Positions 18,556 to 26,905 of a stretch of 64,000 nucleotides of DNA are shown here, piece after piece; the stretch's first letter is position 1; each line of letters starts with the position of its first letter. The stretch covers positions 1 to 64,000 of the forward strand of contig DXFM01000008.1 of NCBI GenBank assembly GCA_019114465.1, read 5' to 3'. The notes below the pieces were generated by a model. The model searched no databases. It saw nothing but the letters and a program-made list of their open reading frames with translations, and was not told where the DNA came from. Source of the stretch: Candidatus Lachnoclostridium avicola (GTDB lineage Bacteria; Bacillota; Clostridia; Lachnospirales; Lachnospiraceae). The translations under genes were made by a program, and so were the position numbers.

Positions 18556-19365
18556 ATGAAAGAAGTTATTTCCCTGATCGGGGAGATCATAAAAAGGCGG
18601 AAGCTGATCTGGGATCTGTCCAAGGCGGATTTCAGAAAGAGGTTTGTGGGGTCCTATTTCGGCGTGGTGTGGATGTTTGTCCAGCCCATTGTGACGGTGC
18701 TCATCTACTTCTGCATCTTCCAGCTTGGATTTAAGAGCGTGCCGCCGGTGCCGGGAGTGCCCTATGTGCTCTGGCTGGTGCCCGGCATCGTGCCCTGGTT
18801 TTTCTTCAGCGAGGCCCTCAATACGGTGACGGGCTGTCTGCAGGAGTACAGCTATCTGGTGAAAAAGGTGGTATTCCAGGTGGAAGTACTGCCGGTGATC
18901 AAGCTGATCTCCAGCCTGATGGTTCACTGTTTCTTTGTGGCCATCATGATTGTCATGGCTCTCTGCTACGGCCGGATGCCCATGGCCACCTGGATCCAGG
19001 TGATCTACTATTCTTTCGCGGCGTCCATGCTGGCGCTGGGGATCGGGTATTTTACCTGCGCGGTAAACGTGTTTTTCAAGGATATGGCCCAGATCGTGGG
19101 CATCTGCCTGCAGTTTGGCATGTGGATGGTGCCTATTATGTACCAGGAGTCCATGTTTGCGGACATTCCTTTTGTACTGACGCTGTTAAAATTCAACCCG
19201 TTTTACTACATTGTGGCGGGTTACCGGGACAGCATTCTGACGGGGCATTGGTTCTTTGAGCGCCCCACCATGACCCTCTATTTCTGGGTGGTGACGCTGG
19301 TGATCTTCTTCGTGGGACTGAAAGTATTTAAGCGGCTGCGGCCCCATTTTTCCGATGTGCTGTAA
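18556..19365 (+). CDS. ABC-2 type polysaccharide export permease (Wzm/TagG-like)
   Basis: 269 residues with six predicted membrane helices. The cytosolic N-terminus WDLSKADFRKRFVGSYFGVVW and the following VQPIVTVLIYFCIFQ helix are typical of ABC2_membrane export permeases for O-antigens, capsules and teichoic acids. It should pair with a Wzt/TagH ATPase, normally the adjacent gene. Here the only candidate lies at 40.1 kb, 21 kb away. The gene is preceded by rfbC (23-base gap). Confidence 0.9.
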   Translation: MKEVISLIGEIIKRRKLIWDLSKADFRKRFVGSYFGVVWMFVQPIVTVLIYFCIFQLGFKSVPPVPGVPYVLWLVPGIVPWFFFSEALNTVTGCLQEYSYLVKKVVFQVEVLPVIKLISSLMVHCFFVAIMIVMALCYGRMPMATWIQVIYYSFAASMLALGIGYFTCAVNVFFKDMAQIVGICLQFGMWMVPIMYQESMFADIPFVLTLLKFNPFYYIVAGYRDSILTGHWFFERPTMTLYFWVVTLVIFFVGLKVFKRLRPHFSDVL

Positions 19366-19388
19366 AGCGGCACAGGCGAGGTTTACGA

Positions 19389-19991
19389 ATGTTAAAGGAA
19401 ATTGTACTGAAAGCGCCTTCTGCGGAGGGCGCTCTTTCCATATCTGTGGAAGTGATCTACTCCGGCCGGCGGACGCTGGGGCTGGAGGTAACTGCCGACG
19501 GCAGGGTGCTGGCCCGGGTTCCCCGCTGCGCCGGGGACCGGACGGTGGAGCGGTTTGTAGAGGAGAAAAAAGGCTGGATTCTGGAAAAATATCTCCTCCA
19601 GAGAAAGAAAAGTGAAAAGCGGCGGGAAGCTGCCGGGGACCGGGATTACGAGAAAGATCCGGCCTTAGAGGCCAGGTACCGGGAGCTGGCCCGTATGGTC
19701 ATCAGCCAGCGGGTGTCTTATTTTGCGGCAAAAATGGATGTCACCTACGGCAGGATCTCCATCCGCGCCCAGAAAACCCGCTGGGGCAGCTGCAGCGGCC
19801 AGGGCAACTTAAATTTTAACTGGAAGCTGATCCTCATGCCTCCGGAGATCCTGGATTACGTGGTGGTCCACGAGCTGGCCCACAGAAAGCAGATGAACCA
19901 CTCGAAGCTGTTCTGGGCGGAGGTGGAGCGGATACTGCCGGACTATGAGAGGAGACGGCGGTGGCTGAAAGAGAATGGGGGATGTGTGTGA
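19389..19991 (+). CDS. YgjP-type (M48-like) metal-dependent hydrolase
   Basis: 200 residues. The C-terminal half contains the zinc motif VVHELAHRKQMNHSKLFW (HExxH with a downstream His), preceded by TRWGSCSGQGNLNFNW, the typical core of the YgjP/DUF45 family. The N-terminal region is basic and has no signal peptide, so it is probably cytosolic. The physiological substrate of this family is not settled. It starts 23 bases after the exporter permease, with GAGG upstream of the ATG, and is the last gene before base composition shifts. Confidence 0.85.
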   Translation: MLKEIVLKAPSAEGALSISVEVIYSGRRTLGLEVTADGRVLARVPRCAGDRTVERFVEEKKGWILEKYLLQRKKSEKRREAAGDRDYEKDPALEARYRELARMVISQRVSYFAAKMDVTYGRISIRAQKTRWGSCSGQGNLNFNWKLILMPPEILDYVVVHELAHRKQMNHSKLFWAEVERILPDYERRRRWLKENGGCV

Positions 19992-20085
19992 GGGGATTGC
20001 ATAATATTGTAAAAAAATGTAAATACTGAATCTAACAGGCTTAGTCTAATACTATTAAATTCTGGATTGGAGCACAGTTTGCTTT

Positions 20086-20113
20086 TATACTGTTAGTATC
20101 CGAATAATACTAA
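20086..20113 (+). promoter_or_regulatory. -10 element and palindromic operator before the XRE gene
   Basis: TATACT (20086-20091) is a -10 candidate. Right after it lies a perfect 7-bp inverted repeat, TTAGTAT (20093-20099) and ATACTAA (20107-20113), with a 7-base spacer. A looser TAGT/ACTA repeat lies at 20042-20054. The position suggests self-repression by the XRE protein (inference). No convincing -35 was found. Confidence 0.5.
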
Positions 20114-20126
20114 AAGAGTGGGAAGT

Positions 20127-20468
20127 ATGAAAACGAAAGTGCACAAGAAGCAGCTTGGAATGAGAATTCAGGAAAAACGGGTGGAGAAAAACTTGACGCA
20201 GGAAGAGCTGGCAGATTCTGTGGGATTAAGTTCCGTCTATATCTCGAGCATCGAGAGAGGAGTGAAGCTGCCAAGTCTCAGCACAGCTGTGAATATTGCC
20301 AATGCCCTGGATGCTTCTCTGGACTATCTGCTGGAAGAAGATTTGGTCTGCGGATATAAGGAGAGAGTGATCGAATCCAACAAACGGCTGGATAAACTGC
20401 CGTTGGGTGACAGAAAGCGGGTTCTGGCAATCATGGAGGCCGTGACAAAGATTTATGAAGAAGAATAG
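20127..20468 (+). CDS. XRE-family transcriptional regulator
   Basis: 113 residues from ATG at 20127; a GTG nine bases upstream is the alternative. The helix-turn-helix runs from GMRIQEKRVEKNLTQEELAD through VYISSIERGVKLPSLSTAVNIANALD, a textbook HTH_3. The C-terminal ~40 residues form a charged helix, perhaps for dimerisation. It is a single gene with its own operator-like repeat and terminator. Its target is likely itself or the nearby region. Confidence 0.9.
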   Translation: MKTKVHKKQLGMRIQEKRVEKNLTQEELADSVGLSSVYISSIERGVKLPSLSTAVNIANALDASLDYLLEEDLVCGYKERVIESNKRLDKLPLGDRKRVLAIMEAVTKIYEEE

Positions 20469-20511
20469 GAGCAGATATCGAAAAGGGTGAGACGATATCT
20501 GCTCCTATTTT
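20468..20511. terminator. Bidirectional terminator after the XRE gene
   Basis: A 13-bp inverted repeat (GGAGCAGATATCG at 20468-20480, complement at 20493-20505), extendable outward by three A/T pairs, leads into TATTTTT on the plus strand. It lies between convergent genes. Confidence 0.88.
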
Positions 20512-20528
20512 TAAGTGACATTTGTTTT

Positions 20529-20849
20529 CTAAAGAACGGACATCTGAAGAAATGCCATATCCAGCACATATAATATCAGCCACGTCACAAGAAAACGGTA
20601 CTGATGCCTGTCCCTGATGGTTCGGAAATAAATGTAAAGCGGTATGAAAACAAGTCCTGAGAGATAGACATAAAAGGGATATCCCATGGACGATCTGTTT
20701 TTAAAATAATCGTAGGATACAAAAGCCAAATTCAGTAAAAATACAACGGTAAATACCACTGGACTGCTGCCTGCCGCAATGTGCAGGACGATGGAAGCCA
20801 GCAGGGGCACGGCAGACAGCAGCCAGACGGACAAATCTTCTTTTTTCAT
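20529..20849 (-). CDS. Small membrane protein of unknown function
   Basis: About 106 residues from ATG at 20849, chosen because GGAG lies at normal spacing; an ATG ten codons earlier lacks one. Four hydrophobic stretches can be seen (WLLSAVPLLASIVLHIA, VVFTVVFLLNLAFV, FYVYLSGLVFIPLYIYF, FLVTWLILYVLDMAFL) with few charged loops. I recognise no family. It lies 22 bases downstream of the DeoR regulator on the same strand and is probably co-transcribed, so it might sense or report on the substrate of the transport operon, but that is speculation. Confidence 0.7.
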   Translation of the reverse strand: MKKEDLSVWLLSAVPLLASIVLHIAAGSSPVVFTVVFLLNLAFVSYDYFKNRSSMGYPFYVYLSGLVFIPLYIYFRTIRDRHQYRFLVTWLILYVLDMAFLQMSVL

Positions 20850-20871
20850 AATCAACTCCATGATCTGTGTT

Positions 20872-21642
20872 TTATGCAAGTATTACTTCAATTCCCTGTT
20901 CTCTCAGCCGTTGGATACTTTCCCTGTTTTCTTCTGTTTCCACAGTGATCAGCGTGTCGATTTCACTGAAATCGCAGAAAGGATAGAAGCCGCTGGACAG
21001 AAACTTGGAGGAATCTATGAGCAGTACAACTTTGTTGGATACCTGGACCATTTTCTGTTTGATATCCAGAAGAAATGGCGTGGATATGGTGGGGCCGATG
21101 GTATGCAGGATGCCGCAGGATCCTATGAAGGCGATATCTGCATGGATTCCAGAGAAAAATTCGGTTGTCTTGACTCCGTAAATAGTTTTGCTGTAGTGGT
21201 GCACCACACCCGGGGGCATGGAAACAGTGGAAAAATTGGACAGGGAGAGAGCAATGTCCAGACCATTGGTGATAATGCAGATATTGCTGAGCTCCTTATG
21301 AGCGTTCAGTTCCTTCGCCAGCTCCAGAATGGTGGTTCCGGAATCCAGCAGAATGGAGTAGTTTTTGTTGATCATCTGCAGTGCCCGTTTTGCAATTCTC
21401 TGTTTTTCAGACTGAAACATACCGATGCGGTATCGGTTGTCATCGGTATTATATTCTTCACTTAAAAACGCATATCCGCGGGAGCGCCGTATCTGATGAT
21501 TGGCTTCAAGCTCCAGCAGATCTCTTCTGATCGTGGTGGGAGTCACGGAAAAGAGCTTTGAGAGCTCATCCACTGCCACTGCCTTTTTCTGAAGCAGGAG
21601 CTTCATAATAGCGTCCTGTCTGTAGTTTCCCTTATTTGACAT
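20872..21642 (-). CDS. DeoR-family transcriptional regulator
   Basis: 256 residues from ATG at 21642, six bases after AAGGAGG; an upstream ATG touches the ribosome site. The N-terminal DeoR helix-turn-helix is YRQDAIMKLLLQKKAVAVDELSKLF then VTPTTIRRDLLELE. The C-terminal sugar-phosphate sensor domain shows ILLDSGTTILELAKEL, ITNGLDIAL, FIGSCGI and LIDSSKF. These regulators are usually repressors released by a phosphorylated sugar. It is divergent from the 22.0-38.5 kb gene run, with TTCG/CGAA sites between, and is the likely regulator of that run. Confidence 0.9.
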   Translation of the reverse strand: MSNKGNYRQDAIMKLLLQKKAVAVDELSKLFSVTPTTIRRDLLELEANHQIRRSRGYAFLSEEYNTDDNRYRIGMFQSEKQRIAKRALQMINKNYSILLDSGTTILELAKELNAHKELSNICIITNGLDIALSLSNFSTVSMPPGVVHHYSKTIYGVKTTEFFSGIHADIAFIGSCGILHTIGPTISTPFLLDIKQKMVQVSNKVVLLIDSSKFLSSGFYPFCDFSEIDTLITVETEENRESIQRLREQGIEVILA

Positions 21643-21696
21643 ATCCATCCTCCTTTTTAAGAAATGAATTTTCCAGTTAAGCGGGTAATTGTAGAA

Positions 21697-21769
21697 CGGA
21701 GCGTGTAAGGAGTAGGACGTCTGATGCAGTCGCGCTCCGCCAGGGAAGTGTGGGTGCCACACTTTTTTT
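21697..21769 (+). terminator. Orphan plus-strand terminator-like hairpin with upstream stem
   Basis: AAGTGTGG and CCACACTT (about 21746-21764) form a hairpin with a 3-base loop followed by a run of seven Ts on the plus strand. Just upstream, CGGAGCG (21697-21703) can pair with CGCTCCG (21733-21739). The element lies inside the ~155-base leader of the minus-strand deoR transcript, and no plus-strand gene ends here. Confidence 0.6.
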
Positions 21770-21803
21770 GTGTATGTTCGAAGTGTTTCTGTTTATTGCT
21801 TGC

Positions 21804-21832
21804 ATTATATCATGAAATACATATATAGTAAA
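21804..21832 (-). promoter_or_regulatory. deoR promoter
   Basis: On the minus strand TTTACT (21827-21832), a 17-base spacer, and TATAAT (21804-21809). It predicts a leader of about 155 bases before the ATG at 21642. Confidence 0.65.
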
Positions 21833-21901
21833 TAAAAAACATTCGTTTTCGAACAAAAAAATATGCAAAACTTACCATATAATGAATTAGTGTGAATATT
21901 A

Positions 21902-21930
21902 TTGACGATAATAAGGGGAATATGTTATAA
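21902..21930 (+). promoter_or_regulatory. Main promoter of the SIS/UPF0047 transport operon
   Basis: TTGACG (21902-21907), a 17-base spacer and TTATAA (21925-21930). The predicted transcript starts near 21937, about 100 bases before the first gene. The surrounding DNA is markedly AT-rich. Confidence 0.7.
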
Positions 21931-22039
21931 AAATTTATAGAAAAAGCACAATATATAAAAACAAAAGAAAACTACAATCAAACAAAATTTTTGATTAACG
22001 AACATTAAAAACATAAAAATAAAACAGGAGAATGAAAAA

Positions 22040-22849
22040 ATGTTTAAAGAAGCTCGTCAGAACAATCAAAAACTGATATTTGGGCTTATTCATCTGAAGC
22101 CCATGCCAGGGACGCCTTTCTATAAGGATGGTGATTACGAAGCATCCATTGAGAAGGCGGTGAAGGATGCCAAAGCCCTGGAAAATGGAGGTGCATCCGG
22201 CTGTCTGATTCAGACGGTGGACAAGGTGTATCCTACGGGAGATGACAGTGATTATGTCAGAGCGACCTGCCTGGCGGTAATTGCCAATGAGGTTAAGAAG
22301 CATGTGGGAGCAGATTTTAAAATCGGCGTTCAGCTTATGTGGAACTGCATCACACCGTCTATTGCAGCGGCAAAAGCAGTAAATGCGGACTACACCAGGT
22401 GCACAGCTCTTGTGGGTCAGACGTCTTCTCCTTTTGGCGGCGTGATCAATGCGGATCCGCTGAAGGTCCTGGAGTACAGAAAAAAAATTGATGCGGAAAA
22501 GGTAGAACTTTTGGCGGAGATCGCCGGCTATCATTTCCACGGTGGTTACGATAAAGAGGCTCTGCTCAGTCGGGTAAGCTCAGCGGTAATGGTGAGAGCG
22601 GATGCGGTAGAGATTATGAGCAAGGATGAAGGACTGAACAACCGTATGGAGCAGGATATCAGGGCTGCCTATCCCGATCTCCCCATCATTCTGGGAGGCG
22701 GAACGGATGTACAGAGCGCAGCTTCCAGGTTAAAAAATGCCGACGGAGCTCTTGTGGGGAGATGTTTTGAGGGCAATAACTGGGGAGGCGGCATTGATGA
22801 AGCCATAGTTGCTGCGTATATGAAAGAAGTGAAGAGTATTTCCGGTTAA
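22040..22849 (+). CDS. BtpA/SgcQ-family TIM-barrel protein
   Basis: 269 residues, first gene of the operon. GLIHLKPMPGTPFYKDGDYEA followed by DAKALENGGASGCLIQ is the BtpA/SgcQ N-terminal signature. LILGGGTDVQSAASRL near the end fits the phosphate-binding end of a TIM barrel. BtpA was first linked to photosystem I accumulation, while SgcQ lies in a sugar-use cluster of E. coli; neither has a firmly assigned reaction that I can cite. In this context a sugar- or nucleoside-phosphate enzyme is the natural inference. The ribosome site is AGGAG. Confidence 0.85.
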   Translation: MFKEARQNNQKLIFGLIHLKPMPGTPFYKDGDYEASIEKAVKDAKALENGGASGCLIQTVDKVYPTGDDSDYVRATCLAVIANEVKKHVGADFKIGVQLMWNCITPSIAAAKAVNADYTRCTALVGQTSSPFGGVINADPLKVLEYRKKIDAEKVELLAEIAGYHFHGGYDKEALLSRVSSAVMVRADAVEIMSKDEGLNNRMEQDIRAAYPDLPIILGGGTDVQSAASRLKNADGALVGRCFEGNNWGGGIDEAIVAAYMKEVKSISG

Positions 22850-22986
22850 AGGGCAGCGAAAGGCGTCGATATCCGAAACAAAATGGGGAAAATGAGATAG
22901 CAAAATTTCATTGCCGGATCTGCTGCTGCGAAGTATCCGGGAGTGGAGAAAATTAAACTATATAATTTTAAAAGGAGGAAAAAACT

Positions 22987-24183
22987 ATGAAAAAACGTTT
23001 CGCAGGACTTTTGGCAGCTGCTATGCTTGCTGCAACACTTGTTGGATGCGGTGGCGGCGGAGCGGAAGAGACCACAGCGGCGAATACCGCTGCAGAGGCC
23101 GGCGCAGAGGAGGGAACAGGAACTTCCGATGGAAGTGGGGACTCCGTCGAGGGGAAGAAGCTGCTGTTCTTTGCGTTTCAGAACATCGGTGACTATGGAA
23201 CGAACGACCTTGGATATTATGCGGCTCAGGAGATTGCGGAGAAATATAACATTGACATGACTCTGGTAGAAGGCGGAATGGATGCTTCCACGAGAACCAC
23301 CACTCTTCTGGATGCCATTGAGACAGGCGGATATGACTATGTAATTAGCTCAAGCTGGTATATTCAGGATGATCTGTTAGCTAATGTAGACAGATTTCCG
23401 GATATGAAATTTATCCTGTACGATACGGCTCCTACCCTGGACCTGAGCGAATATCCCAATGTGTTCGGCGTAAGTTTCCGACAGGATGAAGGCTCATTCC
23501 TTACAGCCGTTTATCAGTGCCTGATGTCTGAAAATCATAAGATTGGCGCAGCAGCCAATCAGGATTCACCTATTCTGAACGACTTTGTAACAGGCTGGCT
23601 TGCGGGCGTGAAATACTATAACGATAATATGGCGGAAGACGGAGAAGAAGTAGAGTACAATATCGCTTATTATTCCGATCAGACAGTTCAGGGTGCTTAT
23701 GAAACGGTGAATGTGCTCTACAACAATGGCTGTGATGTGGTTTATAACATTGGCGGAAGCTACTGCGTGGGCGCGCTGAACGCATGTTCCGAACACGGCG
23801 GCATTGAGAATAATCAGTATCTGATTGGTGTGGATTATGACCAGTACACCACATTTGCGAATGCGGAGACCGAGGTGGCAGGTTATGAAAACCTTGTAAC
23901 TTCTATGGAGAAGAGAATTACACAGTGCTGCGTACTTGCATTTGATGGAATCGTGAGCGGAGATATGGAGATGGGCAATCACAGATTCGGTGTTGCAGAT
24001 GGCGGTACGGGTCTTGCCTACAATGAGAATTACTATGCACATACTCCTGAGGATGTTCAGAATACCATAACTGAAATTGAACAGATGATCACCGACGGTG
24101 ATATTGTGGTTCCCAGCTATTATGATCTTCCGGACTATGACACATTTGCACAGTTCAGAGACGATCCGGATTATCGTTTATAA
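22987..24183 (+). CDS. BMP-family ABC transporter substrate-binding lipoprotein
   Basis: 398 residues. A lipoprotein signal ends in ATLVGCGGGG (Cys is the lipidation site), followed by an Ala/Glu/Gly/Thr-rich linker to about residue 55. The body matches the BMP/PnrA family: FFAFQNIGDYGTNDLGYYAAQEIAEKYNI and GGMDASTRTTTLLDAIETGGYD. Members bind purine or other nucleosides, some other small ligands. AAAGGAGG precedes the ATG. A hairpin follows the gene, as is common when the binding protein must be made in excess of the membrane parts. Confidence 0.9.
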   Translation: MKKRFAGLLAAAMLAATLVGCGGGGAEETTAANTAAEAGAEEGTGTSDGSGDSVEGKKLLFFAFQNIGDYGTNDLGYYAAQEIAEKYNIDMTLVEGGMDASTRTTTLLDAIETGGYDYVISSSWYIQDDLLANVDRFPDMKFILYDTAPTLDLSEYPNVFGVSFRQDEGSFLTAVYQCLMSENHKIGAAANQDSPILNDFVTGWLAGVKYYNDNMAEDGEEVEYNIAYYSDQTVQGAYETVNVLYNNGCDVVYNIGGSYCVGALNACSEHGGIENNQYLIGVDYDQYTTFANAETEVAGYENLVTSMEKRITQCCVLAFDGIVSGDMEMGNHRFGVADGGTGLAYNENYYAHTPEDVQNTITEIEQMITDGDIVVPSYYDLPDYDTFAQFRDDPDYRL

Positions 24184-24208
24184 TTAAGTAGTCAAAAGAC
24201 AATTTCTG

Positions 24209-24244
24209 AAAAGGCTGCCGCAGAAAAACTGGCGGCAGCCTTTT
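24209..24244 (+). terminator. Hairpin between binding-protein and ATPase genes
   Basis: AAAAGGCTGCCGC (24209-24221) pairs with GCGGCAGCCTTTT (24232-24244). It probably acts as a partial terminator or 3'-end stabiliser that keeps binding-protein mRNA above downstream levels. Confidence 0.7.
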
Positions 24245-24260
24245 AAAGACAGGTGGGGCA

Positions 24261-25811
24261 ATGGCAAAAGAACTTTTAAAAATGGAAGGGATAACAAAAA
24301 TTTACGGCAATGGATTTATGGCTAATAAGGACATAACCTTTACTGTAAATGAGGGAGAGATCCATGCGCTGATCGGAGAAAACGGCGCAGGAAAAACTAC
24401 CCTGATGAAGATACTGTTCGGTCTTGAGAACTGTCAGCAGGGAAAGATATATCTGGACGGGAAAGAGGTCCATATAGAAAATCCTCTGGATGCCATCGCA
24501 AAAGGCGTAGGTATGGTACATCAGCATTTTATGCTGGTACCCAACCTCAGCGTGGCTGAAAATGTGGTTCTTGGCATAGAGCCGGGGCCGGGACAAATAT
24601 TTGATAAAAAAACGGCTGTCCGTATGACAGAAGAAGCTTCGGAAAAATTTCAACTTAAAGTAGATCCCAACGCTCTTGTAAGAGATATAAGCGTAGGCCT
24701 GAAGCAGAAGGTAGAGCTTTTGAAGGCGCTGATAAGGGGAGCTAAGGTTTTGATACTGGATGAGCCTACGGCTGTACTGACTCCTCAGGAGGTAAGAGAA
24801 CTGTTTGTTCAGCTTAAATCTCTGAAGGCGAACGGGTACGGCATTATTTTTATTTCCCACAAATTGGATGAGGTTATGGAGCTGTGTGATTCAGCGACTG
24901 TCCTCAGACACGGACGGGTTACCGGATTTGTAAAGAAAGAGGAAATGAATGAGCTGGCTCTTTCCAGACTGATTGTGGGAAGAGATATTGTCAATACGAT
25001 CGAGAAAGATGAAAGCAACGTGGGAGATACCGTCCTGAAGGTACGGAATGTCACCTATGTGGACGATATAGGCAAAAAGCTGGTAGACGATGTTTCCTTC
25101 GGTGTCAGAGCCGGAGAAATCGTAGGAATTGCAGGCGTGGAGGGAAATGGACAGAATGAGGTGTCTGAAATCATTACCGGCCTGCTGAAAATGACGGCAG
25201 GTTCTGTGAGTATAAACGGCACGGATATTGCCGGGTTAAACATTGCACAGATCAGAAAGCTTGGTCTTGCCCATATTTCAGAGGACCGAATGACCTACGG
25301 ATGCGCCCAGGATATGTCTATATACGACAATCTTTCATCAATTTATCTGGATAACCCTAAGTTTACCAAGGGCGTTTTTGTAAATCAGAAGGTGCTGGAT
25401 CAGTATGTGAAAGACTGCATTAAGGAGTTTGAGATCGCCTGTGATTCGGAAAAGAGCCCGGTGAGGATGCTTTCCGGCGGCAATATACAGAAGGTGATTG
25501 TGGCCAGAGAGTTCACAAGCGGAGCCAATATTATCATCGCAAATCAGCCCACCCGGGGTATCGACGTGGGTACTGCTTCCCTGATACATAAACTTCTGCA
25601 GAAGTATACAAGGGAGAAAGGATTTGCCGTGCTTTTGATTTCCTCAGACCTGAATGAAGTTATGAATCTCTCAGACAGACTGTTGATTATGAGGGACGGC
25701 AGAATCGCCGCTCAGTTTACAGATATGAAAAAGGTAAATGACGAACTGATGGGCGAGTATATGCTGGGAATCAGAAAAATGAGTGAAGAGGAAAGGGGTG
25801 AGCTGTATTGA
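24261..25811 (+). CDS. Nucleoside/sugar-type ABC transporter ATPase with two nucleotide-binding domains
   Basis: 516 residues. Domain 1 has Walker A GENGAGKTT, signature SVGLKQKVE and Walker B VLILDEPTAVL. Domain 2 has a weakened P-loop (GVEGNGQNE, with no lysine), signature LSGGNIQKV and NQPTRGIDVG. This asymmetry is normal for the RbsA/YufO-type importers that partner BMP binding proteins. The following permease starts inside its last codons, so translation is coupled. Confidence 0.93.
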   Translation: MAKELLKMEGITKIYGNGFMANKDITFTVNEGEIHALIGENGAGKTTLMKILFGLENCQQGKIYLDGKEVHIENPLDAIAKGVGMVHQHFMLVPNLSVAENVVLGIEPGPGQIFDKKTAVRMTEEASEKFQLKVDPNALVRDISVGLKQKVELLKALIRGAKVLILDEPTAVLTPQEVRELFVQLKSLKANGYGIIFISHKLDEVMELCDSATVLRHGRVTGFVKKEEMNELALSRLIVGRDIVNTIEKDESNVGDTVLKVRNVTYVDDIGKKLVDDVSFGVRAGEIVGIAGVEGNGQNEVSEIITGLLKMTAGSVSINGTDIAGLNIAQIRKLGLAHISEDRMTYGCAQDMSIYDNLSSIYLDNPKFTKGVFVNQKVLDQYVKDCIKEFEIACDSEKSPVRMLSGGNIQKVIVAREFTSGANIIIANQPTRGIDVGTASLIHKLLQKYTREKGFAVLLISSDLNEVMNLSDRLLIMRDGRIAAQFTDMKKVNDELMGEYMLGIRKMSEEERGELY

Positions 25812-26905
25812 AAAAGGTACAGAGAGTTGAAGCGTTGTTTGAGCTTCTTCGGGTAGTTTTAGGCCTTCTGCTCGCGTACATTCTGACACTGGTGATTATT
25901 ATTCTGACCTCTGACGTGACGCCTCAGGAGGTAATCACTAACTTTGTTTTAGGGCCCTTTACCACATCGAGACGTTTTGGACAGCTTATGGGCAAGTTTA
26001 TCCCTTATGTGCTGGGCGGCTGCGGAATGTGTTTTATTTACGGCTGCGGACGTTTTAACCTGATTGGAGAGGGAGTTGTAAACTTTGCTCCTGCGGTGGC
26101 CTGTATCGTACTTTTTAATACTCCCATTTTTAACAATGTGCCGTGGATCGTGGGAGTTGGAATTCTGCTGATCATCTGCTGTGCGGTAGGCGGCGGCCTG
26201 GCCATGGTTCCGGCGGTAGGCAGAGAGAAACTGAAGATTTCCGAGATGGTTACCTCCATCATCATGAACTATATGCTCCTCTATCTTTCCCTCTGGTTTT
26301 TGAAGATTTTCTTCGCGGACCGGTCTCAGGCGTTCCTGTGCAGCCCTATGTATCCGGATAATGCCAGCTTTTTCCAGATATTAGAGGGCACGAATCTTCA
26401 CGCTGGAATATTTGTCAGCATTATTGGATGGATTGTAGCCTGTCTGATGTTTAACCGCATGAGAATTGGAGTAAAAATCAGAATCTGTGGCTCCAATGGA
26501 ATGTTTGCCAGGTATTCCGGACTGAATACAACGAAAATCGTGCTTATCGCCCAGCTCATAGGCGGTATTTATGCCGGAGCGGCGGCCTGCGTGGATGCTT
26601 TTGGTATGTATACCAGATATCAGTACAGCGTGCTGACCAATATCGGTATGGACGCCCTGGTGGTTGCTGTTATTGCAAGAAAGAAACCCATATTTATTCC
26701 GCTCTCTGCATTTGTGCTGGCGTATATCAGAACATCTGCAGTTGTGCTGAATCTTTCCACCAACATCCCCATCGAGTTCGTGAACATGATGCAGGCAGTG
26801 CTGATCTTCTTTGTGGCAGCTCAGAGCTTCTTAAAGAAGTCAAAGGAAAAGGCAATTTATAAAATCTCCATGGAAGAGAACAAAGAGAAAGGAGCGGCGG
26901 TATGA
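25808..26905 (+). CDS. BMP-type ABC transporter permease 1
   Basis: 365 residues from a TTG start overlapping the ATPase stop (TTGA); AAAGGGG precedes it. About ten hydrophobic helices, with MCFIYGCGRFNLIGEGVVNFA and ISEMVTSIIMNYMLLYL, match the YufP/RnsC permease family of nucleoside importers. It overlaps permease 2 by four bases (ATGA). Together the two permeases make a heterodimeric channel. Confidence 0.92.
   Translation: MKKVQRVEALFELLRVVLGLLLAYILTLVIIILTSDVTPQEVITNFVLGPFTTSRRFGQLMGKFIPYVLGGCGMCFIYGCGRFNLIGEGVVNFAPAVACIVLFNTPIFNNVPWIVGVGILLIICCAVGGGLAMVPAVGREKLKISEMVTSIIMNYMLLYLSLWFLKIFFADRSQAFLCSPMYPDNASFFQILEGTNLHAGIFVSIIGWIVACLMFNRMRIGVKIRICGSNGMFARYSGLNTTKIVLIAQLIGGIYAGAAACVDAFGMYTRYQYSVLTNIGMDALVVAVIARKKPIFIPLSAFVLAYIRTSAVVLNLSTNIPIEFVNMMQAVLIFFVAAQSFLKKSKEKAIYKISMEENKEKGAAV

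Larger units (their letters stand above)
21775..22004. promoter_or_regulatory. TTCG/CGAA candidate DeoR operators
   Basis: Three sites share TGTTCG half-sites: TGTTCGAA at 21775-21782, ACATTCGTTTTCGAACA at 21839-21855, and ACGAACATT near 21998-22006. Known DeoR-family regulators such as GlpR use TTCG-based sites. The first two flank the deoR promoter and the third lies in the operon leader. Confidence 0.5.
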
